NCBI RefSeq assembly: GCF_001039355.2
Contig: NW_019775560.1
Coordinates: forward strand, 5,401 to 62,647
DNA from: Lingula anatina
Taxonomy: Eukaryota; Brachiopoda; Lingulata; Lingulida; Lingulidae
Direction: 5' to 3'
Length of the DNA stretch: 57,247 nucleotides
Shown here: positions 1 through 12,968 of the stretch, piece by piece
Layout of the letters: each line of letters opens with the position of its first letter
How positions within the stretch are numbered: position 1 is the first letter of the stretch
Notes under the pieces: model-generated
Databases searched by the model: none
Seen by the model: the letters and a program-made list of their open reading frames with translations, nothing else
What the model was told of the DNA's origin: nothing
Program-made: the position numbers and the translations under genes

Positions 1-44
1 TGCCACCAAAACTATGAGACTCAGGGTGCTTCAGACCAGGTAAG

Positions 45-3000
45 TTAATTATTCATACCTTTATCGTCTGTATCAGACAGTCCAGGCTCTGGCATGCTAT
101 GGCGTAACCTGTTCCTCTGGCTTCTGATGATCACATTGGAATTACTATTGGCAAGAGGTCCTAGGAGGTGAATAAAAAATTTATTAAATATTAAGTCTTT
201 CGAGTATTGATTACCTTCTTTAAAAAGAAAACTTGAACATTTATGTAATATCCACTCATAAAAAGATTTTTTAAAACAAAACTAAGGGCAAAAGAGAAAA
301 ATAATAAAAAAGAATGAAATGATTTTTGTACCAAAATGCACAGCTCTTCACCATGCACTAGTTTCATACCAAGGTTAAAAATAAAATCTCATATACTGTT
401 GAAGTGACAAAAAAAAGAAAAAAAAAAAAAAAAATTCAAGCCATCTGTTCATGCACAGTAACTCAGGATTAAGTAAAGTGCCATGTCTACTAGTAAATGA
501 ATCAATAATCAGGGACCCCACAGAACTTATGAAGAATACTGTAATTAACAGGGTTTGTCACACCTGGCTGACCTGGAATCCATTAACTACTGAGTACCTA
601 CTCAGAAGCTGTTATCACCTAGAGCTCTAAATCTGCCTATTACATAGTTGACAGTAACAACTGAATAATAGAAATTGAACACTCTGTCTCACTCACACAC
701 ACACACAAACACATTCACACACACACACAACATTTTATTCTTATTTCATTCCACAGTTGAAAGCAGTTTCAATTAGATTACATATTTTTCGTATCCTTCA
801 TCAATGACAGTGTCAAAGGTATTCCTCATATCATGTGTCAAGCTTCAACAAACTGATCAATTAATTATCCCAGTGCTCTTTGATCAGTGGAGCAGGGATG
901 CTGGAGAAGCAGAACCAAGGGGGTATTCAAAGCCACTGATTATAAATCAATTTTTTCCACACTTCAAGAGGGTAATCAAGCCTTGGAAATAAATTAATTG
1001 GCTGTTATTGACCCATACAAGCTGAATATTTCATGTCTAGATATACTGTGTGACTGGAAGATTTTGAGCACTGATGCATTTCGGAAGGGGTGAAATCACA
1101 TCTTCTGGAAATAATTTTATATATTCTAAAAGCTAACAAGATGGATTTGTGGGCCAAGTTGTTAAAAGGCCAACTTCTCTGTTTTATTCCACATGTAATT
1201 GTATACGCACCATTGTGTGCTCTGCAAACAGGTGTCTGACTGCATATTATCATTAATTCTACACTTAAGGGAAAAGTAAGCTGATAAATATTGGAGAGGA
1301 CAAACACAGCAACTCTTCAGTAACAATTAAACCTCTGTGAAAAAGTACACCTGGATCTCTTCCACAGTTAAAATCCATAAAATACATCTTACCGAGTTTT
1401 TTAAAGTCACGCAAAATTTTCTATGATATGTTTGCCTATCACTGTTGCTGAAGGATCAAATTTCCTGTAAATGGGTGACCTAGGTTGATCCCTGTCAGAT
1501 GTCACAAATAAAGCCAGACTAGCTCCAATAGCAACAAAGTTAAAAATAACTTCCAAACATATTTTTAAATCACTGTTGCTAAGAGACCATCTGTTTGTTT
1601 TAAGGTTAAGGACAGGCCAAAATAAAATAAACAAAACGAAAGGGAATTTGCTTTTTATATCAACCTTCAGCTATGACATATCAAGAATTCAAAATGATAA
1701 AAAAGGGTTCTCTTAATATTCCTGTTGCATTCATATAATGCATCTTCAAAACATCTCATTGTGCTCAAAGCACAGCTCCAAGTTCATTGTGTGACATAAT
1801 ATTGGGTTTTTTTGGGGCAAAAACATCATTTTCAGTTTCCTGATTTTCTCAGGCACCTGGGCAGCTTTAAACATGCTTTTAATGGTATTATAACACTTGA
1901 ACAAAGTACTACAAAAGGGGTTCAGCAAATTTTCTTAAAGACTTACTGTTGATTTTATCTATAAAAATGTGATTTTTTTAGCCCTATTTGTATACACTCC
2001 CCCCCTTTTAAAACTACTCACCATTCATCAGTCTGTTAAGACCTGTACCGGAAGATGAGGTGGTTATTTTATTAGACCTGGTCAGCCCTGTAGTGGACAT
2101 TGTGGGCCCACCACTGGACAGTACTGGCATGGTGAATTCCCTCATGTCTTTGTTATTAATTTGTTCTGTGGGAGAGGCTGAGACTGGAGAAGGTGTCACG
2201 CATGTGGAAGAGTCACTGGTCTCCTGATATAAAATTAATTAAAATAAAATTAAGAAAAATTAACAAAATACTTTGACACGATGAAAACTGATGAAAGGGA
2301 AGGAAACACAATCGCCAGTATACTGTACAAAGTCTATTTTGATTGCTGAAATAAACAGGTTCTTAATACGACAAAGTATATTCGCTGAGGCAAAGAGAGT
2401 GAAAAAAAAAAAGAAATTAAACAGGTTTTTGAAAATAGAAATAGTTTATAACCCTTTTCATTAAGAAAAAATTAATTAATAGAAACTTCTTTGCACCTTA
2501 CTAAAAACAACAACTTTTTGGCACAAGTAGCAGAAAAAGCACCTATTGTGTCTACTAGTAACTTACCCCTCTATCTTTTTCTTTAAGTTTCTTATTTTTT
2601 GGCACAGGGCTAGTTCTCCCAAGTGGGATGTTTTCACGAACATGTGAAGCTGCTTGTTCAAGCTATAAAAAAAGGGATCACTAGCATGTTATAAATTCAA
2701 TTTATGAAGGGTAATAGCTCATCAAACATATATACTTTGAAAATTTAAAAATTAAAGATAAATACAAAAAAAAAAAAAAAGAAAAGAATCTTAAATTACA
2801 ACCAAAATTCGTGCAAACTGAACTAATTCAAAACAATATATTTAAAATCACCATGACCCTAAGTAGACCTACACTTACTAGTAAATAGGGAATGTACACT
2901 GAATTAAAATTTCCCACTGACAGTTTAAGAAAAAAAAAATGTAATTGATGCATAAAAATTGAAGTAATTTTTTAACATTAAAGTAATCTAATTTTTAACA

Positions 3001-4257
3001 AATGAATCATAAAATCATCAACAGATAACACTATCCATTTGGTCAGATGTGCCATTACATATGTCATAAAATATAATGTTGCATGTACAGTATTCTTTTT
3101 ACTCTCTCTCTCTCTTTTAATTTTTGTGATCCAGGACCTTGGGCCAAACCTATGAAAACCATATAGATCAAATGTCAAGGAGAATTTCATTGTGAATGAA
3201 ACATAAAACTTGGAGTCAGTATACAAACACCATTCACTGTGCAACCAAACAGACCATACAAAGCCTTATCACATTGACTAACCTTAAACCTCCAGTCCTG
3301 TTGGCATTAAAAGAGAGCCAATTTGTAAAGCCATATTGAATCAGTTAAGCTTACAATAGTTTAGAGCACAATGCAAACAATGGACCCACTTCACAGGTAG
3401 CCAATTCAGTACACTACACTGTACTTGTTACAGACCTACATCTATCCCCACCCAACAATAAATTTATACATACCATTTTAAAAAATAAGGTCACTGATTT
3501 TTTTTACTTTTTTTTAATACACATTTGGTTATGAATTGTTTAATGAACACAATTATACTCCAGTGTTTTTATTCATCACATCTAACTTTTTATTTCATTC
3601 CAGTTTGTGTCAAGATAATCTGATTCTTTTTTCATCACACAATGATAAACAGTATGTATTTATTTCATGTTTTAAATCATACAGCTCTGACCAATTTTAA
3701 AACATTATGCCTACAGCAAAACCACATGTAAAGGATTAATTTTTATACAAATCTCAAAAGATTATACTTACAAGTCTTTTTTGTTTATCAAGATGTTGTT
3801 GCTGTCTTGACATAAAATCCGTACCAAGATTTTCTACGATCTTCACGCTGGTGCTGCTCACTTTAGGTTGAAATGTAAATGTAGCTTCTTCTTGTAATCT
3901 TGCTGCTACTGCTGCCGCTTTTTTCATCAAATCAACACGAAGCTGTTGGCCTCTTTCCTTAGTGATCTTTAAACTCGTCTCGTTTAATTTTGGTTGAAAA
4001 GTCAATTCAGAACCCGTGTTGTGCGTGATTGGTACTTTAACTACTGCTGTCATAGTCTTCTTTGCATCCGAGGTAGAGAGTCTTTCTTCGATTCTACGGT
4101 GTACGGTGAGTAAAAATTGCGGCGTGGCAGCTAAACTATTTTCTTGGTACTGATTGTAGTAACCGTCGCGCCTATTTAGAGCTAATTTTCTACTTGTTTC
4201 GCTTATTTTAGGACAGAATGTTAACTCTGGGTCGTCGTATGCCTTCTTCCGTCCCAT
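45..4257 (-). CDS. TFxPK-motif repeat protein, possible ciliary/cytoskeletal (3' end uncertain)
   Basis: Exons read on the minus strand: 3772-4257, 2567-2662, 2022-2223 and 59-160. All have GT-AG borders and compatible phases (0, 0, 1). The start is the ATG at 4257, because an in-frame stop lies upstream of it. The first 162 residues contain three copies of a motif close to [L/F]TFxPKxxxTSxK (around residues 12, 96 and 132). Each is followed by a charged, probably helical stretch; the third runs into a Gln/Lys-rich coiled-coil-like segment. The later exons are low-complexity, rich in Ser/Thr/Pro/Asn, and end near RHSMPEPGLSDTDDK. From 59 the gene either splices onward off the left edge (donor GTATGA at 58) or reads through to a TAA at 45-47, giving 299 residues. 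TF-x-P repeats of this kind occur in flagellar and ciliary proteins; that role is inference. I do not recognise a named orthologue. Confidence 0.68.
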
Positions 4258-4314
4258 CGGTGCATGGCGGTGGTGGACATACCTTCCATTTTCAACCCAG
4301 GACCATGCAATCAC

Positions 4315-5679
4315 GATCTTTCTCTACCCTAGGCACGCTTTGTCGTCTCCATGGAGGCGCCATATTGTTTGGAACCAATAGCTTTAATCTCAAACCTTAT
4401 CAACACTAAATGCCTTTTAAAATACTCAATTTATATTAAGTATCTGGTATTTTAATAAATACCCTAACTTTTTTGTATTTTTCTGAGAATAAATGCACAT
4501 TTCACCTAATTTTTTTATATTCTAGGCATTAAAAGAAATATTTGAAAATATCTAAAATTATATTCCTCGAGTTCGAGAGTAAACGATATTTTCCGAGAGT
4601 TCACGAAATTGACCTATTTAGTGGGGGGTCCTCTTCCTTGTTAGTTGTGCGGCTCTTGACAGGTTAGTTACTCTTTAAAATCATGTAACACTACGGTTTT
4701 TAAAGATTTTATAAAATATATTTCCACATATTTTGCTCTTTTGATAGTGTAAGGCTTGCGCAAATATCTTTAAAATGACATGTTATGGTTTATACTAAAC
4801 TAAAAACGCGTTAATGACAAGCTGAAAAATAATTGCACAGTCACCAAGGGCGCAGTAACCAATATTTACCCGAGTTCCATAGAATATTGGATACCGACTT
4901 CTGTTATCAGTTTTTTCCCCACTGTTTTTAGTTACCAGTCGCTCATGGGCATTCTGATGATATGACATGGGCAATGTTACATCTAATCTTGTTCCAATTT
5001 ATCAAAATTAATCAAGCGCCATGTTATGTTATGAAATGAATTACTCTGTTTAAAAATAGCCTATTGGGCTATATACCCACTCATTTCTAGTGAAAAGTCG
5101 GATAAATATATGTTATTGAAATGCATCAATTTTTTTTTACATGCCATCATTCATTGTCCTTAATTTTTGACCGAGTAAAGTGGATTAATTTTGGCAAAGT
5201 TACAAAATCTCCTGTATGCTATTAAATGTGTACATAACATTATCATTGATGTTACACACACCTTGTGATTGAACTATTTCTTATCTTGTTTGCACAATGA
5301 TTGAACCATGTGGATTGAATGGGGTGGTGATTGAGCCGTGCCATACAGTGATTGGAATTTATACAGTAGTCAATGAATAGATTTTTTTAAAAATTTTAAT
5401 AGTTAATATTCTAATTTTAATTGGCAAAATGACTGAAGTCTAGGGAGGAAGAATTTTCATTATTTATTTTTTGACCAATCTTAGTGTAAATTAATGTTGA
5501 TTACAATAATGCTGAAATTATATTATGAACTCTTGGAACTTACTAGTACTAGTTTCGAACTTTCAGAATATGAATTAAGTACACTGTACATGTAAACTAC
5601 ATGTACCGGTACATAAAATTAGCCTGGAAAGGGTTTGAACCATTTCTTTCTTGTTTAACTTTATAAATGTGTTTTTCAG
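4315..5679. promoter_or_regulatory. Divergent intergenic region and probable 5' UTR exon/intron of the first Rost gene
   Basis: This spacer separates the minus-strand TFxPK gene from the plus-strand Rost gene. A good donor (CTTGACAG followed by GTTAGT, exon end at 4662) and an acceptor (TTTTTCAG at 5672-5679) directly before the Rost ATG suggest a non-coding first exon ending at 4662 and a roughly 1 kb 5' UTR intron. No clear TATA box was seen. The rest is AT-rich sequence without open frames. Confidence 0.4.
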
Positions 5680-5680
5680 G

Positions 5681-5873
5681 ATGTCCATCCGCCAAGAGCT
5701 GAGGTGTGCCAATTTTGGCTTAAATTATTTCAGGGAGGATGTGTTCTACTTACCACAGGTAAGGAAAACTGATACTGTCTAGATCTGAAAAAATACCTAC
5801 AGATGGTTAGGCTAACTCAGACATTAAAATTCAGTCAAATGTTGAACCATGTACTGATTTGACTTAAGAAGAA

Positions 5874-5909
<36 letters not shown>

Positions 5910-7534
5910 TATTATTTATTTATTTTTTTTTTATTTTAACTTTTGCAATATTAACCCTTGATTTGGTTCAACAGTTTGATTTGGTTGAAATTGTGCATAG
6001 TTTTGTAAAAAAGAACTTTAACCTAGAAGGACCTCTAGAAGTCTAGAAGTTTCATATTAGCTTATACAGGCATAGATTAGAAAATGTTAAAAGAAATATT
6101 AAAAGGAACCAATACCGTTTAAGGGGCGAATTGGCAGAGATACATATTTGCTAGTTTGCATTCGTATTAAATGAATAGCATAAAACCACATTGTCCATTT
6201 TGAGTTGAGAAAAAATATTATATGTTGGCAGGATCTTTAGTGTTTCAGAAGTCTGCTTTTCATGTTTATTTATTATTATTATTATTTATATTTTTGTGAT
6301 TGATGGGGTTGCATGCTGTGTTTTTTAAACTGCAAATATCTTTATATTTGTTAATCCCATCTGCTACCTGGGTTTATGGTGAATGGGTGAATTTTCATGT
6401 AAATGTGAAAAAAGAAAACTTTGTAACTTTTTAACCAGTTATTTGTGTTATCATCCCTTTGTTGTGCATCACCCAGCCGGTGGTTCAAACCCAGGAGGGA
6501 GTTGCACCTCTCTGGCCCTCTACTGGTAGTTTTTTCAAATTCTATCAGTAGGGCATTGTAGTCACATGCAAAATTGAAAACAAATGTTTTAAACCATGAA
6601 TTAAAACAATTGCTTGCTTTTGAACTTGGGCTGGACGATGCGTTCTGTTCTTTTCCAGTGGAACTGGCCTCCCATGGTCTTCATAATCTATAGAGTGGTG
6701 ATGGCTCTTTATTGCATGGTCTGGGTCATATATGCTGCATCCATTTCTCCTACAGCTAACCTAAAAGAGCCGTGGTGGGCCTGGTTGACTAACTGGTCGT
6801 ATATTGTATTAACATGCCACATGGTTCTTGCTGCGGCCATCTCCCTGTGGCATACACCTAAACGTTGCAGCAGGAATAACATTGGGATTGAAGCAGGTGG
6901 GGGTAATTCAAAGGACACGGCCCAGCAGGACCATACTTACTACACCAATCCTGCTGTTAGCACAGATGCCGCCATAGATACCACGACAGATACCACCACA
7001 AGTGCCTCCCTTGGTCATGGCGCCTCCAGCGGTACCAACCTGGTGGACACGGAAAATGGGGCCAAAGAGACGTCAGCGTCGATTCGCTGGTACATGAAAC
7101 TGGATTGGTTGCTGTGGACTGTTGCGAGTGTTTGCGCCATTATCGTCAGCTTGGTGATCATGGTGTTCGCCTACCCAGTCCTGAAGGGTATTCCGACACC
7201 GGTGGACTTCCAAGTTCATGTGGCCAACACCATACTCGTTCTGATCGATACCGTTGTTGCAGGATATCCAGTGCGCATACTGCACGTTGTCTACGTGCAC
7301 GCGTATGGGTGCGTGTACGTGGTGTTCAGTGTGATATACTGGGCTGTTGATCACACTAATGTGATGTATCCTGTGTTATTGGATTGGAATGGTCCAGGGT
7401 ATACCTTCATATCTCTAGGGGTTGTGTTTCTTATTGTTATGCCTTTGTTGCAGTTGATATATTACGGCATTTTCAGATTGAAATTGTATTGTTTGAAAAG
7501 ATCACCTGCTCCAAGTGGTGAACTTCCACTTTAA
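5681..7534 (+). CDS. Rolling stone-like (Rost) multi-pass membrane protein, copy 1
   Basis: Two coding exons, 5681-5758 (26 codons, starts MSIRQELRC) and 6659-7534, joined in phase 0 (CAG|TGG), give 317 residues. The Rost family is defined by Drosophila rolling stone, a plasma-membrane protein involved in myoblast fusion. Family hallmarks seen here are the WNWPP entry into the first membrane segment, the LTNWSY motif ahead of the second, the WYMKLDWLLW segment, FQVHVANTI, and the YWAVDHTNVMYPVLDWN-like region followed by a last hydrophobic helix. About six or seven hydrophobic segments are evident. Residues about 110-175 form a Ser/Thr-rich hydrophilic loop that is unlike the second copy and is probably cytoplasmic. 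The initiator exon starts two bases after an acceptor, so an upstream non-coding exon is likely. A second paralogue follows on the same strand. Confidence 0.86.
5874..5931 (+). repeat. (TTA)n microsatellite in Rost intron
   Basis: About 15 TTA units decay into TTTA/TTTT. It lies in the intron between the two coding exons of Rost copy 1. Confidence 0.95.
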
Positions 7535-10138
7535 GAAGAAGAATTTTGATGTGTCCAAATTTAAAAATAGAAACTGGAGTTGACATCTCAGCCATACTGG
7601 AAGTTATCACACTGAGTAAGATCGTGGTATATATAATACCAATATTTATATTTTGGACATATCTCTATATGCAGTATATCAGGGTCGTCACAAGACAATT
7701 TAATTTTTTTTTTTTTTTTTTTTTTTGAGTTTGAAAAGTTAAGTATTAATAATTCATGGGAACAAATATAGCTAGTAAACATTGAATACTAGGGTAAGTT
7801 TCTATTCATGAAGTATTTAATTCTAATTTATTAGTTTTTTATTATATTATGTTATTTAGATTTTGAGAACAGAACAAAGAATTGTTTAAATATTTATTTG
7901 ATGCAAAAAGGATCAAAATTTGAAAGTTTTTTTTTATTACTGTTTTTACTTAAATCCACATGTTAAGAGTAATTTAACATTATAGCTATTGTTAAATGTA
8001 ATTTGTCTTTGGACCATTTTTGGAAATAATTTTGAACTTTTTGTGTTCTATGTGAAAGTGCTTCAATTGGTGATCATGAGCAGGTGTAGAAAACGTGGTA
8101 TTGTCATCAAAACGAAAAACAGATGATCAAATTTATCTCTGAATTTACTTTTCAAATTTTCCTCACCAGATACAATTGAATAATTTTTTCGAAAAAAATT
8201 TACTTTTCACATTTTCTCTACCAAAGTAGAGATCTTTACAACTGTAGTTCTCATGAAATATTATTATATAAAAATATAATTGATGTTATTGCAGAAAAAA
8301 AGCAAATCAAAGTGCCATGCAGTGTGTCATAGGATTGAAACGCTTATAATTATAGTAGAGGGGGTAAAGAAAGATGTAACAGAGGGAGCTCCCCTTGGTC
8401 TCACCTCTATCTGATGCAACTTATATGCAATATGTGTAATCCAAGAAACATTTATTAATTAACCATGAACAACTTCTTCTTTTCTTTTAATTTTTTTAGG
8501 TTTATATACAAGTTAATTGAAGTTTTTTCTGAATATTTTAATATTTTTCTTGTGCAAAATAATGTTTTACATTCTTATGTACATTTAGTGATCAAATAAC
8601 ACTTGTAGTGCCAAATGTTAACATTTCATGTGTGATTTATAAAGATTAAAGATATATTTTACCTTGCTTTTTAATTTTATTGCCACAGCTATGCCATTTT
8701 TACATGCATGTGTATTTCACACTGAGTAGTATACTTTTTTACTCTGCTGTGAAAGTGTAGCGAACAAATACGAAAAAATGGTTAACATTTGTTTTTCCTT
8801 TCTTGTTTTTTTTTTGCTTCAAAAGTTCTTATACAAAGTGTGATATTTTATACTGTTGTAAAAATTTAATTAACAAATTCCACAAGGGCCTTATCACTTT
8901 ATATATTATAGTATATATTTATAGTTAAAATATCATATACTAGTAGTTTTTACACTACCATAAAAGATTATTAGACTAATACCTTTTTATATTTATTTGT
9001 TAAACTTGTGAAAATTAATCAGTCAAGTGCCATATTAATGTTCTAGAAGTTTTGTATGTATAGTTAAGAAACTGTCAAATATTGTTTACTACACTGCCGT
9101 GATAAATGAACAAATAACATACTTGTTAATGCCTTATAATATAGAGTTCAGAAAATGTGTTTTTAAACTGCTGTAGAAGTTGAACAAATTCCACATGAAT
9201 GCATTTTTTTTATTTTTATATAAGTGAAATGTATAAATGACTAATACTATTTAGGTAATACAGCATGGCTTTGCATGTTCTTTGGTATGAATCTGAATTG
9301 TTTGTTTCAAAATTGGTATATTGAAATATTACAGCAATATTAAGACAGGGTCTTCCATACAAATCTGTATGCTTTATAATGAACAAAGACAAGAGTATCA
9401 GTTATGTATCCACGCCTTTGCCACAGTGTGACAAACCTTTATAGACCAGGAAAGTAATAATTGTGAAATCTTGATTTAATTTTATGTTGCACTAAGTTGC
9501 ATAAAGTATTATAAATCTGCAATAGTGAAGGGAGTATTTTGATATAGACATTTGTATTTTAAAGATGGATCAGTTAATCATTAGTTGTTATACAGGATTT
9601 TTGAAAAATTAATTTTTGTATATTTTCTATTATTCATATTAATTTGTCTGAAAGTATTCTGTTCTTGTTATAGAACATGTCAGTTTTCAATGCTTTTTAA
9701 TGCTTAATCCCTCAAACGCGAGAAAATGAGTTTGTTAAATAAAAATGCTCTAATTGCATATGCTGTGTATGTTGTATGTACTGTACCACATGAGACAAAA
9801 TCGGGGGGTGGGGGTACAGTTAAGAAGAGGAGAAAGTCGAGTTATTTTACCTGCTAATTACAACAACCAATCAAAAATGAGCAAAAGCAATTTTTCAACC
9901 TGGCTACAAGATATCGTACGTGGATAAGTCTGGCATAGCTGTTCGTGTTCACATTTCGGTCAATCGTTGAAGCCAGCTCATCAAATCGCAATGGTTTTTC
10001 ATCTACATATTCAGGTTCATTTTTTATTGCAATTTTTCTTCTCCAAGCGATTTCCTATTCTGGATTTCACTAGGTTGCAAACAACCGGACATACCAAACA
10101 AGATTATACAACACGCTTCATTTTTTTCTTCGTTTCAG
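7535..10138 (+). other. Rost copy 1 3' UTR and spacer with diverged internal repeats
   Basis: No credible coding frame. AATAAA near 9737 (in TTAAATAAAAATG) is a candidate poly(A) signal, which would imply a 2.2 kb 3' UTR. A T-run lies at 7708-7726. Between about 8730 and 9210, a loosely conserved segment recurs four to five times at 80-140 bp spacing: ACTGCTGTGAAAGT or similar, followed by an AACAAATTCCAC-like tail. I searched for an initiator exon for Rost copy 2 and found none with an ATG and a GT donor in phase 0. Confidence 0.45.
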
Positions 10139-11011
10139 TGGAGATGGCCACCTTTATTGTACGTCCTTTATCGCATGGCGGTGGCGATTTACGTGATCTA
10201 CTGGCAAATGTACACGGCGGCCCACCAACCCTTGGTTCACCTCCCTTACCCATTCCCAACATGGCTGACGAACTGGTCCTACTTCCTGCTTTCCTGCCAC
10301 GTGCTCCTGGCGGCTTTGATTTGCGTGATTCACAACATTGAAAACTACCGGCAGTGTTGTTCGAGGCAGCGGCGAGTCCCGGTGACACGGCAAGAAGAAG
10401 AGGCACTGCTTTCAGGTGAGGAATCCGTGGCTTCTGGGGACGAGGGCGGTAGCAAGGGACGACTCGGTTGGCGCGAACCAAGACGAGAGTCTGAATCGTC
10501 AGGATATAGCTCCGTAACTGGGATACGGGCCATTTTAATTCCATGGTACATGAAGCTGCATTGGTTGATTTTCACAGCTATAAGCAATTTCGCCATCATT
10601 GTAAGCGTGGTGTACTTTAGCTTTCTGTATCCACAGTTGGCAAAAGAGAACAATTTATCGTTTCCTCAGATGGAAGATTTTCAACTTCACGGGGTCAATT
10701 CCATTGTGATAATTCTCGACTTAATTATTGCGGCCTACCCCGTTCGACTGGTGCATTTCGTCTATGCTGAAATCTACGGACTTCTCTATGTGATATTCAG
10801 CGCCATCTATTGGGCCTTTGACCACAGCCGGGTGCTATACCCTGGGGTACTGGACTGGAATAAACCAGAGTCCACTATGATCATGATATTGGTATTAGGA
10901 TTGGTTGTTGTACCGTTGTTGCACACGATCTTCTACGGCATCCACAGGTTGAAGCTGAAAATTTCCCAGCAAGCCGCAATGCCGCCCAGTGACCCCGAAG
11001 TGATATTCTAA
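10139..11011 (+). CDS. Rolling stone-like (Rost) membrane protein, copy 2 (first exon not located)
   Basis: The terminal coding exon begins directly after the acceptor TTTCAG at 10138 with TGG (W) and encodes 290 residues to the TAA at 11009-11011. It aligns motif for motif with copy 1: WRWPP, LTNWSYFLLSCH, WYMKLHWLIF, MEDFQLHGVNSI, AAYPVRLVHFVYAEIYGLLY, YWAFDHSRVLYP and DWNKP, then a last hydrophobic helix. The hydrophilic loop (about residues 65-130 of this exon) is acidic and Ser/Arg-rich and differs from copy 1, as expected for a diverged tandem duplicate. The exon has no ATG before its first membrane segment, so an upstream exon must supply the start. The only suitable one seen is 5681-5758 of copy 1, which ends in the same phase. 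Confidence 0.85.
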   Translation, partial: WRWPPLLYVLYRMAVAIYVIYWQMYTAAHQPLVHLPYPFPTWLTNWSYFLLSCHVLLAALICVIHNIENYRQCCSRQRRVPVTRQEEEALLSGEESVASGDEGGSKGRLGWREPRRESESSGYSSVTGIRAILIPWYMKLHWLIFTAISNFAIIVSVVYFSFLYPQLAKENNLSFPQMEDFQLHGVNSIVIILDLIIAAYPVRLVHFVYAEIYGLLYVIFSAIYWAFDHSRVLYPGVLDWNKPESTMIMILVLGLVVVPLLHTIFYGIHRLKLKISQQAAMPPSDPEVIF

Positions 11012-12936
11012 GCCACCCCATAAAATGGAAATAGATTTTTTCCCCGCGGGGAACAAAGATTTTATTGAATACGATGAGCAATATCCAATGACATGTAGCC
11101 TACCTGTGAACAAACAAATGATTGTCACATTTCTATGTTATTCAAGTATCTGCACGGCGATACTCGACATTATGTGAAAACGTGTTATATGATACTATTC
11201 CTTCAACTTACATACGTCTTACAGCGGATAAGGCTATGTTTTAGTAAATGGGCACATCCATACACACGCGCACGCACCAGAAAAAAAAAAGGAGAGGGAA
11301 ATTTTGCAAAGGTAGACTTGTTGCGTCGAGAAAGTGTCATGTTTGTAACTATGCATAATGTTTGGTGCAATACTCGTTAAATCCCACCATGTAATATGAA
11401 ACCGTCTCTGCAAGTTTTCGTTGAATGAACTAGTATAACTCGTAACAAATCTTTTTTCCTTAGTAATGTGACAAAGTATTGAACTTATATCAGCAAGAAC
11501 TGTTATTGTTAAAACATTATTAAGATTACCCTCCCAGACTATTATATTGATTCAACCACTGGTACATAATGAGTTGACAATGATGTTAGTGCTGCAATCT
11601 GGAAAATTGCACCTTTATGTATGCTGATAGTTCAAAAGCCGTTTGTTCATTGTGAATGGACGTTTACCTATTTGCTGCATAAATTTTAAAGATTTTATAA
11701 ATCTTTTAGGAATGCATATAGAGTGTACTTCGGCAGCTTTCTCTTAGGAGCATTGTACATGTACTTTAGCCTCATCATGTAGCAATACGTTTTTATATAA
11801 CATAAATGTTATGTTTTGATACTTTGATTACATTTAAAATGGATCGACTTTGATATTCTATTTCAATTTAAACATATACGTCTCTTTTTTGAGTGTATAT
11901 TTCGATATATTTATTGATTATACGCAAAGGAGGACGGGTTTTAAACTTCTACTCTATTTACTAAGTTATGCGAAGATGAACAATCAATATTAAATGTGAA
12001 AGTGACCACGTTATCCTATTGTTGATAATGCTAGACTTTAAAAAAACTTACACGTCCAATAGACATACTTTTTTATAAATTATTTTTGGATATTATTGGG
12101 TGAAATAAAAGAGGTGATTTGGGAAGCAGTCTGATGGTTTCTTTTTATCGAGACCAACTTAAGAATACAACGAATTGAAGATGCGCATACATTCCTGTAA
12201 AACATCTCGAAAAATGCTGCAGTATGGCAGTTAATACGAAAATGTATGAATAAATTTATTATCATTATTATTGTTGTTGTTACCATTATTATTTTCCTGA
12301 TTTCTCCTCCTTTCCTGCTTGTATAGATGTAAAAAAAAAATAGTCATAAAGGACCTTGTCAATTTTTAGCTTATTAGTTTTTATCCTTTTTACTGTTCAA
12401 GGGAAGGAATAACTTGTTAACTACCTGGCAACGTTCACGAAAGACGCGTTCATTACTTCAATCAGGTCAAAAGGAAATAGTTTTAATAAATATAATATTT
12501 TAATTAATAGTGTCGATAAAAGTTTTATTTCTGCTTATATAAAGAACACGTATAAACTGCGTATTTTTTATCATTGCAACATCCCGGCCATATAAATGCA
12601 AAAATGCTAAAAAATAAAATAGATATAATTCTTTTATATATTCTTGCAGATATAATGTCATCGAAATAAACTTGGCTGCAAAATAATTTACTTGTAGAAA
12701 AATATTGGAAGTCCAAAACAGAAAGATGTCAAGTTCATGTTTTTCTGTCCTTGTGAATTATGGTAAATTGCTGTGTATGCCTTTAGAAGTGTATGTCCAC
12801 GTTTTTCATGTATTAAATGCTTGTTTTTTTATTCAGCTCTATTTGTCCGTAGCACTGAGTAATTATTAAAGTCTTATGCCTTGTGAAGTGTAAAAAGTAG
12901 ATTTAATATTCGCGGTTTGTCCAGTCCGAAAATGTT
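11012..12936. other. Intergenic/3' UTR region between Rost copy 2 and the Kelch gene
   Basis: AT-rich, convergent spacer. Apart from AATAAA-like signals (for example near 12246) I see no supported gene, RNA or repeat. Open frames here are short and lack splice or codon support. Confidence 0.5.
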
Positions 12937-12942
12937 TTTATT
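12937..12942 (-). terminator. Poly(A) signal of Kelch-like gene
   Basis: TTTATT on the plus strand (AATAAA on the gene strand), 27 bases past the Kelch stop codon. Confidence 0.6.
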
Positions 12943-12968
12943 ATTATTTTACGTGCGGTAGAGAAATG

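Noticed and set aside
1-39. Open 39-base stretch ending in a plus-strand donor (CAG|GTAAGT)
   Set aside because: It is next to a well-supported minus-strand exon ending at 59 and has no visible acceptor. A chance donor cannot be excluded.
1407-1634. Minus-strand open frame of 75 codons with a possible exon near 1407-1490
   Set aside because: Its phase does not fit the exon ending at 2022, whereas the exon at 59-160 fits exactly.
6479-6500. tRNA B-box-like GGTTCAAACCC
   Set aside because: No A box at proper spacing and no cloverleaf could be drawn.
6614-6658. ATG upstream within the Rost exon 2 frame
   Set aside because: This part precedes a strong acceptor (TTTTCCAG). The spliced exon 5681-5758 gives a better start and exact phase.
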